Shown in pieces: positions 1 through 6,851 of a DNA stretch of 14,143 nucleotides. Position 1 is the first letter of the stretch. Every line of letters begins with the position of its first letter. The notes beneath the pieces are model-generated. The model saw nothing but the letters and a program-made list of their open reading frames with translations. It was not told the DNA's origin and did no database searches. The DNA lies in assembly GCA_044370695.1 (NCBI GenBank), contig JBILVB010000102.1, positions 1 through 14,143 of the forward strand, read 5' to 3'. Made by a program: the position numbers and the translations under genes. Source of the DNA: JBEIFW01 sp044370695. GTDB lineage: Bacteria; Actinomycetota; Acidimicrobiia; Acidimicrobiales; Ilumatobacteraceae.

Positions 1-37
1 GGGTCTGCTCGCTCAGCCGAGGGCCTGAGCCCGGTCG
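1..37. repeat. Left copy of an imperfect 37-bp direct repeat flanking the DUF4157/HET-C gene
   Basis: Positions 1-37 match 2602-2638 at 31 of 37 bases, with an exact 15-base core at 13-27 (TCAGCCGAGGGCCTG). The right copy is the last codons and stop of the met PLP gene. The left copy reads as a diverged version of that same 3' end, with no gene body attached. It may extend left of the window. A remnant or attachment site is possible, but chance similarity in GC-rich DNA is not excluded. Confidence 0.4.
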
Positions 38-72
38 GCTCCCGACCCGAGCGCTGCGAGTACCGTCGAGGC

Positions 73-2574
73 ATGCGGTCGGTCTCGGCACGGGCGAGCG
101 CTCACACGGACCGGCGTGCCCGCACCGCCGCGCAGCTTCGTGCGAGCGACCGAGTCGGTTCGTCGGCGAGTCGACTGTTGCTCCTGCAACGTCAGGCCGG
201 GAACCGTGCGGTGCAACGGCTCGTCGATCCCGAGTACCGGCTCGACGACCTTCGCGTCCGTGTCAGCAACGCCACTGGCGTGGACGTGACGGACGTGCCA
301 GTGCGCGTCCGTTCCCCGGAGGTCCCGTCGCCCATGCTCGGCGTGGCCCGCGGCGGCGAGGTGGCGTTGCGGGGTGGCCTCGACACGGTGGACGAGCGCC
401 ACGTCGCGGCGCACGAACTCGCCCACGTCGCGCTCGGGGAGCCAAGCGCAACGTCTCGTGCCGAACGCGAGCGCGATGCCGACGCGGCCGGACGCCGAGC
501 ACTCGCGCAGACGAGTGAGCGCACGTCGTGGTCGGCCCGCCCGTCGGCGACGGCGTTGCGGACGCCGCACTACTTCGATCCTCGGTTCCATCGCGCCTCG
601 GTGGTGAACGCCTTGGCCGGCCCGTCGGGCGGGGGGTTCACGGCCGAGGAGATCGGCATGATCTACCAGGCCAACTGGGAGCGGGACCTCTCGCAGGTCC
701 ATCCGGCGCTCGCCAACGTGATCTCGTCCTGGAAGCGGGTGAAGCTCGCCGCCGCCGAGCCCGCAACGCCCGGCCCGGATCGCGAGCGGGCCGTGACGGC
801 CGCCGAGCAGGATTTCATGGGCGTGTGCGCTGCGCTGCTCGATCAGGTGCAGGCCACGGGGGTCGAGGGCTTCAAGAACACCCGCTCGTTCGGGGGATAT
901 GCCTTCTGGGAGCACATGGACAACCCGGGCGACAGCACCAACGAGCTGGTGCAGTTCGTCGAGCAGCGGCGAGTCGAGCTCACGATCCCGGCCGACGTCA
1001 CCCATCCCCACCTGTTCATCTCCCGTGAGTACATCAAGCAGATGCTCGTCGACGCCGTGGCTCTCGTGTTCCCGGACACGCCGCTGACCGGGGCCGCCGC
1101 CGACGCCGCAGCAGCGTCGCGGGCTCGGCTGGCGGTCATCCGACCCGAGGCCGACCGTCTCGAGGGCTCCTCGATCGCACCGGGCGGCGACTCGGCGCCG
1201 GTCGCCGCCGAGACCGCCGCGCACGTGCGCACCGCCCATCCCGACACCTCGACGGCCCCCTCGGGCGCTCCGCCCGCTGCGTTCGAGCGGCTCGGCCGGG
1301 CTTCCCATGCCCTGGAGGACTTCTGGTCGCATTCGAACTTCATCGAGATGGCGATCGGCGAGGCCCGCTTCAACAACGATCTCGCCGATCTCGAACGCAA
1401 CGAGGGCCTCACGACAGCGACGTTCGGTCAGACGGACGCGTCGCATGCCATCGCCCACAAGGTCCGTGGGCTGGCCGACGAGATCGACGCCGAACTGCCG
1501 CTCCTTCGCCACCTGAGCGGACGCGGTGCCCTCCCGTCGCCAGCGGACGTGCGAGCCGGCGATCTGGCACTGCCGGCACACGAGTCCGAGCACGACGAGA
1601 CCGGACGTTTCGGACACCTCTACCGAGCCGCCCGCCAGCGCGGCCCCTTCGAGGCCCTGGCCCAGGACCCCGCCCTCGCCGGAGCCGTCACCGGCGGCGC
1701 CGTGACGGGAGGGCTGCGTGCGTGGTTGGGCGCCGACGACCCGCGCAACAACGCGCTGTTGCGGACCCTCGGCGGCGGCCTGGCCGGCGGGCTCGGCGCG
1801 CTCGGCGGCCTCATCGGCGGAGCGGTCGTCGGGGCCGGGACCGGGTGGCTCGAAGGCGGATCCGCCGCCGGACACGCCGTCGACGGCGACGGTCCGGCCA
1901 CCTGGGCCGGGGCCCTCGCCGCGGGGGCCGGGAGCGCGATCGGCTTCGTGACCGGCGCAGTGTCGGGCGCCGTCGGCGGCACGTTGGGCTCGTACTCGGA
2001 ACATGACGACGGTTCCGGGGTTGCCGCAGGTGCGCTCTCCGGTGCGCGTCTGTTCGGGGACGGCGCCGTCTCCGGCTTGGCGCTCGAGCTCCTGGTCAGC
2101 AGGGACGGGGTCGCGCTGCTGCGGTCGGTCGCGGAACGCATGGAGCGCGAGACCCGCGACGAGATCGCCGAAGCCACACCCGGTGCACCGGCAGCGGGCT
2201 CCCATTCGCTGCTCGCGAAGGACCAGGCCGGCCACGACGACGACGCGTTCGACCAGCTCCGCACGGCAAAGTTCCACCTCGCCCAGGCGCTGTCCGTCGC
2301 CGCGGATCGGATGATCATCGGCGAGATGCGAGCGGCACTCACCGCGCCGAACGCCTCTGTGGCGTCCACGCGCGTCGACGCCATCGCCACCCGCCTCGAC
2401 GAGCTGACCAGCGCGCCGACCGAGGCCCATCCCCTGTGGCACATCATCGCCGAGCATCGAGCCCGCATCGAGGACGCGCTGACGGCGCACTACCGAACGG
2501 CGGCGACGGCTGCGGTCGGCGCCGGCACGGTCACCGACGCCGGAGTACCCGGCGGAGTACCCGACGAACGCTGA
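73..2574 (+). CDS. DUF4157-like metallopeptidase / HET-C-like fusion protein, putative eCIS cargo or polymorphic toxin
   Basis: The 833-residue protein is multidomain. Residues 34-50 (LLLLQRQAGNRAVQRLV) match the 'LQR-AGN-AV-RL' leader common in proteins linked to extracellular contractile injection systems. Residues 86-150 look like DUF4157: HELAH at 114-118 is a zinc HExxH motif, and an ERERDAD segment at 131-137 sits where the third ligand is expected. Residues 408-430 (ALEDFWSHSNF core) resemble the fungal/bacterial HET-C signature. Residues 535-667 are Gly/Ala-rich with repeated GGxxGG zippers and two hydrophobic stretches (about 566-590 and 613-640), which could insert into membranes. 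The C-terminus is charged and helical. No signal peptide is visible, as expected for a cargo protein. The ATG at 73 has GAGG only two bases upstream, which is poor spacing. A TACCGT at 61-66 could be a -10 box giving a leaderless mRNA. The gene converges on the met operon and no eCIS tube or sheath gene is in view. The domain calls come from motifs only; the delivery role is inference. Confidence 0.72.
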   Translation: MRSVSARASAHTDRRARTAAQLRASDRVGSSASRLLLLQRQAGNRAVQRLVDPEYRLDDLRVRVSNATGVDVTDVPVRVRSPEVPSPMLGVARGGEVALRGGLDTVDERHVAAHELAHVALGEPSATSRAERERDADAAGRRALAQTSERTSWSARPSATALRTPHYFDPRFHRASVVNALAGPSGGGFTAEEIGMIYQANWERDLSQVHPALANVISSWKRVKLAAAEPATPGPDRERAVTAAEQDFMGVCAALLDQVQATGVEGFKNTRSFGGYAFWEHMDNPGDSTNELVQFVEQRRVELTIPADVTHPHLFISREYIKQMLVDAVALVFPDTPLTGAAADAAAASRARLAVIRPEADRLEGSSIAPGGDSAPVAAETAAHVRTAHPDTSTAPSGAPPAAFERLGRASHALEDFWSHSNFIEMAIGEARFNNDLADLERNEGLTTATFGQTDASHAIAHKVRGLADEIDAELPLLRHLSGRGALPSPADVRAGDLALPAHESEHDETGRFGHLYRAARQRGPFEALAQDPALAGAVTGGAVTGGLRAWLGADDPRNNALLRTLGGGLAGGLGALGGLIGGAVVGAGTGWLEGGSAAGHAVDGDGPATWAGALAAGAGSAIGFVTGAVSGAVGGTLGSYSEHDDGSGVAAGALSGARLFGDGAVSGLALELLVSRDGVALLRSVAERMERETRDEIAEATPGAPAAGSHSLLAKDQAGHDDDAFDQLRTAKFHLAQALSVAADRMIIGEMRAALTAPNASVASTRVDAIATRLDELTSAPTEAHPLWHIIAEHRARIEDALTAHYRTAATAAVGAGTVTDAGVPGGVPDER

Positions 2575-2591
2575 CCGTCTCGGGCCGGCGA

Positions 2592-2611
2592 GGGCGGGAG
2601 GGGGTCCGCCC
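2592..2611. terminator. Candidate hairpin between convergent genes
   Basis: GGGCGG (2592-2597) and CCGCCC (2606-2611) form a 6-bp GC stem with an 8-base loop in the 39-base gap between the convergent stops at 2574 and 2614. There is no T-tract on either side, so intrinsic termination is uncertain. The convergent position is the main argument. Confidence 0.35.
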
Positions 2612-2638
2612 GGTCAGCCGAGGGCCTGCGCGAGGTCG
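2602..2638. repeat. Right copy of the imperfect 37-bp direct repeat, overlapping the 3' end of the met PLP gene
   Basis: This copy includes the stop codon (TGA at 2616-2614) and the codons for the final residues DLAQALG of the minus-strand PLP gene. Its partner is at 1-37. The mismatch within the last Ala codon is at the third base and is synonymous, as expected if both copies descend from one coding end. Confidence 0.4.
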
Positions 2639-3789
2639 TCGATCAGGTCGTCGGGGTGCTCGAGCCCGACCGAGATCCGCACCAACCCGTCGGAGATCCC
2701 CGCGAGCGCCCGCTCCTCGGGGGTGAGGCCGACATGGGTCGAGTTCGCCGGGCTCGACACGAGCGTCTCGGGCCCGCCGAGCGACGACGCCATCTGGGCG
2801 ATCCGAACGCCCTCCACCAGGCGCCGCCCGGCTGCCAACCCGCCGGCCAGGTCCACCGACAGCATTCCGCCGAAGTGCCGCATCTGCCGGCGGGCGAGAT
2901 CGTGCTGCGGGTGCGTGGCCAGGCCGGGGTAGTTCACCGCGGCCACCGCCGGATGCCCGGCGAGGAACTCGGCGAGCCGCGCCGCCGTGTCGGACTGACG
3001 GGCGAGGCGAACCGGCAGCGTTCGAATACCGCGCAGCCCGTTGAGTGCATCGAACGGCGACGCCGTCGCGCCGTGGAGCACCCCGTAGCTCCAGATGGCG
3101 TCGATCAGGTCCTTCTCGCCGGCGACCACCCCGAGCGTCGCGTCGTTGTGGCCGCTGATCCCCTTCGTGGCCGAGTGCACCACCAGGCTCACCCCGTGGA
3201 CGAGCGGCTGCTGTGCGGCCGGGGTCGCGAACGTGGAATCGACCACCGTGAACGGACCCTGCAGCGAGCCCAACTCGTCGAGATCGACGAGCGAGAGCTG
3301 CGGGTTGGCCGGGGTCTCGGCCATTACCAGCATCGTGCGGCCCGGCCGCACCGCCTCGGCGAACGCCCCCGGCCGCGACCCGTCGACGAAGGTGACCTCC
3401 ATCCCGAACCGGGTGCACACCCCCTGCAGGAACAGCTGCGTGCCCGAGTAGATGTGCCGCTGGGCGACGATGTGGTCGCCCGGGGAGCACAGTGCCATCA
3501 CCACCGTGGCGATCGCGCCCATCCCCGAGCCGAACGCCATCGCCGATTCCGCCCGCTCGAGTGCCGCCACCGCCTCCTCGAAGGCGGTCACCGTGGGGTT
3601 CGCGTACCGGCTGTAGAACTGTTGCGCGCGCAACCGGGTGGAGGATCGCCGGGCGTCGTCGAGCGTCGGGTTGCGCCACACCGAGCTGGCCCACAGCGGG
3701 GTGGCCATCGAGGTGCCGTTCGCCGAGCGCCCCGCCTGGATGGCGACGGTGTCCGGGTGCGGTGCGGGCGATTCGGGATGCGCGCTCAT
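2614..3789 (-). CDS. metB: Cys/Met-metabolism PLP enzyme (cystathionine gamma-synthase or O-acylhomoserine sulfhydrylase)
   Basis: This 391-residue cytosolic fold-type I PLP enzyme replaces the acyl group of O-acylhomoserine with cysteine (giving cystathionine) or with sulfide (giving homocysteine). Family landmarks are the YSRYANPT block at 59-66 (phosphate and neighbouring-subunit contacts), GSGMGA around 87-92, the PLP-stacking Tyr in RHIYSG near 114, Asp184 for the pyridine nitrogen, and the Schiff-base Lys209 in HSATKG. The length fits MetB/MetZ (about 390-400) better than MetY (about 430). The ATG overlaps the metX stop as ATGA, so the gene is translationally coupled to metX and shares its SAM-riboswitch leader. 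MetB, MetZ and a gamma-lyase cannot be separated from sequence reading alone, so the symbol is provisional. The metX neighbour makes a biosynthetic role likely. Confidence 0.88.
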   Translation of the reverse strand: MSAHPESPAPHPDTVAIQAGRSANGTSMATPLWASSVWRNPTLDDARRSSTRLRAQQFYSRYANPTVTAFEEAVAALERAESAMAFGSGMGAIATVVMALCSPGDHIVAQRHIYSGTQLFLQGVCTRFGMEVTFVDGSRPGAFAEAVRPGRTMLVMAETPANPQLSLVDLDELGSLQGPFTVVDSTFATPAAQQPLVHGVSLVVHSATKGISGHNDATLGVVAGEKDLIDAIWSYGVLHGATASPFDALNGLRGIRTLPVRLARQSDTAARLAEFLAGHPAVAAVNYPGLATHPQHDLARRQMRHFGGMLSVDLAGGLAAGRRLVEGVRIAQMASSLGGPETLVSSPANSTHVGLTPEERALAGISDGLVRISVGLEHPDDLIDDLAQALG

Positions 3790-4955
3790 GCGAGGTGCTC
3801 CAGGAAGCGGGTGATGGCGGCCCCGACCTGATCGAGGTCGATGAGGAAGCTGTCGTGGCCGTGCGGCGAGTCGATCTCGACGTATTCCGCCGGCGTGCCG
3901 GCGTCTCGCAGCAGCTGCACGATCTGGCGTTGCTGGTAGCTCGGGTAGAGCACGTCGCTGTGGATCCCGATCGACATCGTCGGCACGCGGATCCGGGCCA
4001 TCGCCGACTGGAGCCCCCCGCGGCCCCGGCCGACGTCGTGCAGGTCCATCGCCTTGCCGATCACGCAGTAGCTGTTCGCGTCGAAGCGCCGCACGAGCTT
4101 CTCACCGTGGTAGTCGAGGTAGCGCTCGATCTCGAAGCGCTGCCACAGGTCGAACCGTTCCGGTGCCGACCCGCCGTCGGCGAGCTGGCGGCCGAACCGG
4201 TCGGTGAACACGTCGTCGGACCGGAACGTGATCTGGGCGATCATCCGGGCGATCATCAGCCCCGTGTGCGGGCCCTCGCCCGACGCCGCGTCGTAGTAGT
4301 CACCACCGTGGAACCCGGGATCGAGCTTGATGGCCCGACGGCCGATCGCCCCCCAGCCGATCTGTTGCGCGGTGGACTGTGCACAGGTGGCGATCGGCAG
4401 GATCGAACGCACCCGATCCGGGAACGTGACCGCCCACTCGAGCACCTGCATGCCGCCCATCGAGCCACCCACGACGCTGGCCCACCGGCGCACGCCGAGT
4501 CGGTCGGCGAGCACCGCCTGCGTGCGGACCATGTCCCGGATCGTCACGACCGGGAACGCCGATCCGAACGGTCGTCCCGTGGCCGGGTCGAGCGACGCCG
4601 GTCCGCTCGAGCCCTGGCAGCCGCCGAGCACGTTCGCGCACACCACGAACCATCGGTCGGTGTCGATGGGGCAGCCGGGTCCGACGATCCCCTCCCACCA
4701 TCCGGCCGTCGGTTGTCCCGGACCCATCGGACCCACGACGTGCGCGTCGCCGGTCCACGCGTGGCAGAGCAGGATCGCGTTCGACCCGTCGTCAGCGAGC
4801 CGGCCCCACGTCTCGTACGCCAGCGTCACGTCGCGCAGACGGCCGCCGCCTTCGAGCATCAGCGGACGGTCGGTCGCCATCGTCACGAACTTCCGCTGGG
4901 CGACGGGATCGCCGACGCGCCAGGCTCCGCTCACCGGCAGCGGCGGTCGTTGCAT
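3786..4955 (-). CDS. metX: Homoserine O-acyltransferase (MetX)
   Basis: MetX is an alpha/beta-hydrolase-fold enzyme that transfers an acyl group (acetyl, or succinyl in some members) from CoA to homoserine, the committing step of methionine synthesis. The 389-residue product is of normal length. The nucleophile elbow is GGSMGGMQ with Ser165. The catalytic Asp is Asp334 (HSDVLYP) and the His is His367 (PHGHDSFL). Other family blocks are LLCHAWTGDAHV near 62-73 and NVLGGCQGSSGP near 108-119. The open frame runs far upstream, but the ATG at 4955 is chosen because AGGAGG (4965-4960) lies four bases before it and because upstream sequence is the structured leader RNA. The gene is first in the metX-metB operon and overlaps the next gene by 4 bp. 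Acetyl versus succinyl specificity is not determinable by motif here. Confidence 0.95.
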   Translation of the reverse strand: MQRPPLPVSGAWRVGDPVAQRKFVTMATDRPLMLEGGGRLRDVTLAYETWGRLADDGSNAILLCHAWTGDAHVVGPMGPGQPTAGWWEGIVGPGCPIDTDRWFVVCANVLGGCQGSSGPASLDPATGRPFGSAFPVVTIRDMVRTQAVLADRLGVRRWASVVGGSMGGMQVLEWAVTFPDRVRSILPIATCAQSTAQQIGWGAIGRRAIKLDPGFHGGDYYDAASGEGPHTGLMIARMIAQITFRSDDVFTDRFGRQLADGGSAPERFDLWQRFEIERYLDYHGEKLVRRFDANSYCVIGKAMDLHDVGRGRGGLQSAMARIRVPTMSIGIHSDVLYPSYQQRQIVQLLRDAGTPAEYVEIDSPHGHDSFLIDLDQVGAAITRFLEHLA

Positions 4956-4958
4956 CGT

Positions 4959-4966
4959 CCCTCCTC
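4959..4966 (-). promoter_or_regulatory. Strong Shine-Dalgarno for metX
   Basis: GAGGAGGG lies three bases before the metX ATG (4955) and fixes the start inside a much longer open frame. Its flank CACGAGGAGGG (4969-4959) is complementary, with one bulge, to the 5' arm and loop of the riboswitch P2 stem. Confidence 0.8.
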
Positions 4967-5005
4967 GTGCGCTCGCACCCGACTCGACTCGTGCACGCAC
5001 CCGGA

Positions 5006-5138
5006 CCGGACGCTTCGTTGCCGGCGCACCGGGGGCACCGGTAGCCGGCCACATCTCCCGCCGAGACGGGAAGGCACCTTGGGACGTCCGGCCCAGGTTG
5101 CCGGACCCTCCACGAGGGAGGGTCGCTCCGGATGCAGC
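5006..5138 (-). ncRNA. SAM riboswitch, SAM-I/IV-like, in the metX leader
   Basis: Read on the minus strand, the leader holds the SAM-clan core: GGCAACC (5102-5096) and AAGGTGC (5080-5074). A four-way junction can be drawn. P1 is GCTGCATC (5138-5131) with GATGTGGC (5055-5048), 8 bp with two GU pairs. P2 is GACCCTCC/GGAGGGTC (5124-5117 with 5111-5104), a perfect 8-bp hairpin without internal loop or kink-turn. P3 is CCTGGG with CCCAAGG (one bulged A) and an 8-base loop. P4 is TCCCG/CGGGA (5071-5067 with 5060-5056). P3-loop CCGGACG (5091-5085) is perfectly complementary to CGTCCGG downstream (5012-5006), which would be the PK-2 pseudoknot. A further hairpin (about 5047-5022) lies between. A short P2, a P4 in the junction and PK-2 fit the SAM-I/IV class better than SAM-I or SAM-IV. 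Position upstream of metX fits feedback repression by SAM, probably at translation, since no terminator is seen. Confidence 0.85.
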
Positions 5139-5144
5139 GCAACG

Positions 5145-5150
5145 AGTGTA
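5145..5150 (-). promoter_or_regulatory. Candidate -10 box of the metX operon
   Basis: TACACT on the minus strand lies six bases upstream of the riboswitch P1 strand, so transcription would start at the edge of the aptamer. No convincing -35 is seen at 16-18 bases. The box sits in the short gap after the stop of the preceding lyase gene. Confidence 0.4.
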
Positions 5151-5161
5151 GTGGGATCGGC

Positions 5162-6022
5162 TCAGGTCGCGTAGCGAGATTCGAGCTCGGCGATCTCCGG
5201 CAGGCCGACGATCGCCGTGAATTCGTCGAACGGGACGAGGCGGTCGAGGTGGTTGCGCAGGGTCCCCTCCTCGTGCAGCACCCCGAAGGCATCGCGCAGG
5301 GCCCGGGTTGCGGCGAACAACCCTCCGACCGGGGTGATCACGAACCGGAACCCTCGGGCGGCCAGCTCGGCCGGGGTGAGCAATGGGGTGCGGCCGGCTT
5401 CGACCATGTTGGCCACCAGCGGGATGTCGGGCAGGGCGGCGGCGATGGCGTCGAGTTCGTCGAGGCTCTGCGGGGCCTCGACGAACAGGGCGTCGACGCC
5501 GCAGTCGCGCGCCATGCGCGCCCGCTCGATCGCCTCCGCCAGTCCGATCGGTGCCCGGGCGTCGGTGCGCGCCGTGACGTGCAGATGGCTGCGGCGGTCG
5601 CACGCAGCGCGCAGTTTGGCCAGCCACTCCCCCCGCTCGACCACCTGCTTGCCGGCCATGTGGCCGCACCGCTTCGGCCAGACCTGGTCCTCGAGGAACA
5701 TCCCCGAAGCGCCGGCCGCCTCCCACAACTCGACCGTGCGCCGCACCGAGATCGGGTTCCCGTACCCGGTGTCGGCGTCGACGACGATCGGTGTACCGGT
5801 TGCGACCGCCGCGATCCGGCGGGCCGCGTCGGCCACCTCGGTCTGGGTGAGGAGACCGACATCGGGCACCCCGAGCAGTGTGCCGGCGACCGCGTAGCCC
5901 GACACGAACAGCGCCTCGAACCCAGCCTGTACGGCGAGCCGGGCGGACAACCCGTCCCAGACCCCCGGCAGCAGGAGCGGCTCGGGGCGGGCCAGGCGCG
6001 CTCGCAGCGCGTCGCCGCTCAC
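5162..6022 (-). CDS. Isocitrate lyase/PEP mutase-family lyase
   Basis: The 286-residue TIM-barrel protein belongs to the family of methylisocitrate lyase (PrpB), 2,3-dimethylmalate lyase, oxaloacetate decarboxylase and carboxyvinyl-carboxyphosphonate phosphorylmutase. Visible landmarks are the Mg-binding DADTGYGNP block (Asp82, Asp84) and the signature EDQVWPKRCGH at 111-121 with catalytic Cys119. Retention of KRCGH argues for a C-C lyase rather than a PEP mutase or a decarboxylase lacking that cysteine. The expected products are pyruvate or another 2-oxoacid plus a second fragment. The start is the GTG at 6022, which overlaps the stop of the MaoC-like gene as GTGA; the open frame upstream is that gene in a wrong frame. 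It is the last gene of the six-gene operon, so it may act on the final organic acid. Exact substrate unknown. Confidence 0.85.
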   Translation of the reverse strand: MSGDALRARLARPEPLLLPGVWDGLSARLAVQAGFEALFVSGYAVAGTLLGVPDVGLLTQTEVADAARRIAAVATGTPIVVDADTGYGNPISVRRTVELWEAAGASGMFLEDQVWPKRCGHMAGKQVVERGEWLAKLRAACDRRSHLHVTARTDARAPIGLAEAIERARMARDCGVDALFVEAPQSLDELDAIAAALPDIPLVANMVEAGRTPLLTPAELAARGFRFVITPVGGLFAATRALRDAFGVLHEEGTLRNHLDRLVPFDEFTAIVGLPEIAELESRYAT

Positions 6023-6840
6023 GGCTGCCCCCCGGCGGCCCGCGACGTCTCCCGCACCTGGCGGGGCTCGTAGATCGCAGTGTGGGCGACACGGGCCACC
6101 GGCCGGTCCGCATCGCCGAGCACGAGGACGTCGAGATCGACGAAACCGTGGCCCTTGTGCTCGCGCACGCCCATGACGAGCGCCCGCACGGTGAGCGGCT
6201 CGTCGAGATGGGCGAGGCCGAGGTGTTGCACCTGCGACCCGACGTGGATCCACGGCCCGAGCACCACGTTGCGTACGAGGATGTCGTTCGCGGCCCGGAC
6301 CAGCCAACCGGGATGGACCAGTCGCCGGTCGAGGTAGACCGGATCGGTCTCCCGGACGGCGGTGAGGTACTCGCGTCCGACCTCCGCCGCGAGCGGGAAC
6401 GGGACCGCGCCGAGCGCCTCGACCCCAAGCGCCGCCGCGGAGGCCACCGGGCGTGGGCGAGGTGGTGCAGGTGCCGGCCACCGCATGGGGTCGACGAGGG
6501 GCGCGCGGTCGGGCAAGGAGGCGGCGCCGGTCGCCAACGTCGCTCCGTCGGCCGGCCGGCGCAGCTCGAGCGTGAGCGATCCGTCCGCTTCCTGCGACGC
6601 CCACACCTCCACCGTGTCGCCGTCGTAGGTCGGTGAGCCGAACCGGCAGGCGATCGTGCCGTGGTCGAGCCAGTCGAGCCCCCACCGCTCGAGGGGCGCA
6701 GCCGTCAGGTACGCGTGCACGTCGACCCCCGGGACGAGTCCGCCGGTGAACCCGAACCGGGACGCCACGGCGTCGTCGTGGATCTTGTTGTCGCTGTCGG
6801 TCGCGGTGTTGAACGCGACCAGTGTGCGCACGAGCCCCAT
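6019..6840 (-). CDS. MaoC-like double hot-dog protein
   Basis: The 273-residue protein appears to hold two hot-dog halves. Residues about 15-50 carry the N-terminal MaoC-like block IHDDAVASRFGFTGGLVPG followed by VHAYLT. Residues about 175-260 carry a second half, with HPGWLVRAANDILVRNV, GPWIHVGSQVQHLG and a VREHKGHGFVDLDV strand pair. MaoC-type proteins hydrate enoyl-CoA or other enoyl substrates. Actinobacterial members of this subgroup are mostly uncharacterised, so hydratase or thioesterase activity is inference. The start ATG at 6840 is 11 bases after the LLM stop with only a weak Shine-Dalgarno. Its end overlaps the lyase start by 4 bp. A hydratase next to a lyase would parallel dimethylmaleate hydratase/dimethylmalate lyase logic, though the hydratase of that pathway belongs to a different family. 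Confidence 0.75.
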   Translation of the reverse strand: MGLVRTLVAFNTATDSDNKIHDDAVASRFGFTGGLVPGVDVHAYLTAAPLERWGLDWLDHGTIACRFGSPTYDGDTVEVWASQEADGSLTLELRRPADGATLATGAASLPDRAPLVDPMRWPAPAPPRPRPVASAAALGVEALGAVPFPLAAEVGREYLTAVRETDPVYLDRRLVHPGWLVRAANDILVRNVVLGPWIHVGSQVQHLGLAHLDEPLTVRALVMGVREHKGHGFVDLDVLVLGDADRPVARVAHTAIYEPRQVRETSRAAGGQP

Positions 6841-6851
6841 GCGCTCGGAGG

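Noticed and set aside
28..72. Truncated second copy of the met PLP gene left of the toxin gene
   Set aside because: Similarity ends after about 37 bases and the following minus-strand frame has no PLP-enzyme motifs, so only the 3' tip is duplicated.
13..2490. 825-residue open frame on the minus strand opposite the DUF4157/HET-C gene
   Set aside because: It is Arg/Gly-rich without recognisable motifs, while the plus frame has HELAH, HET-C-like and AGN signatures. Its last residues (AQALG) only reflect the 37-bp repeat.
4956..6428. N-terminal extension of metX giving an 880-residue protein
   Set aside because: The extension crosses the riboswitch and two other genes in a wrong frame, and AGGAGG marks the ATG at 4955.
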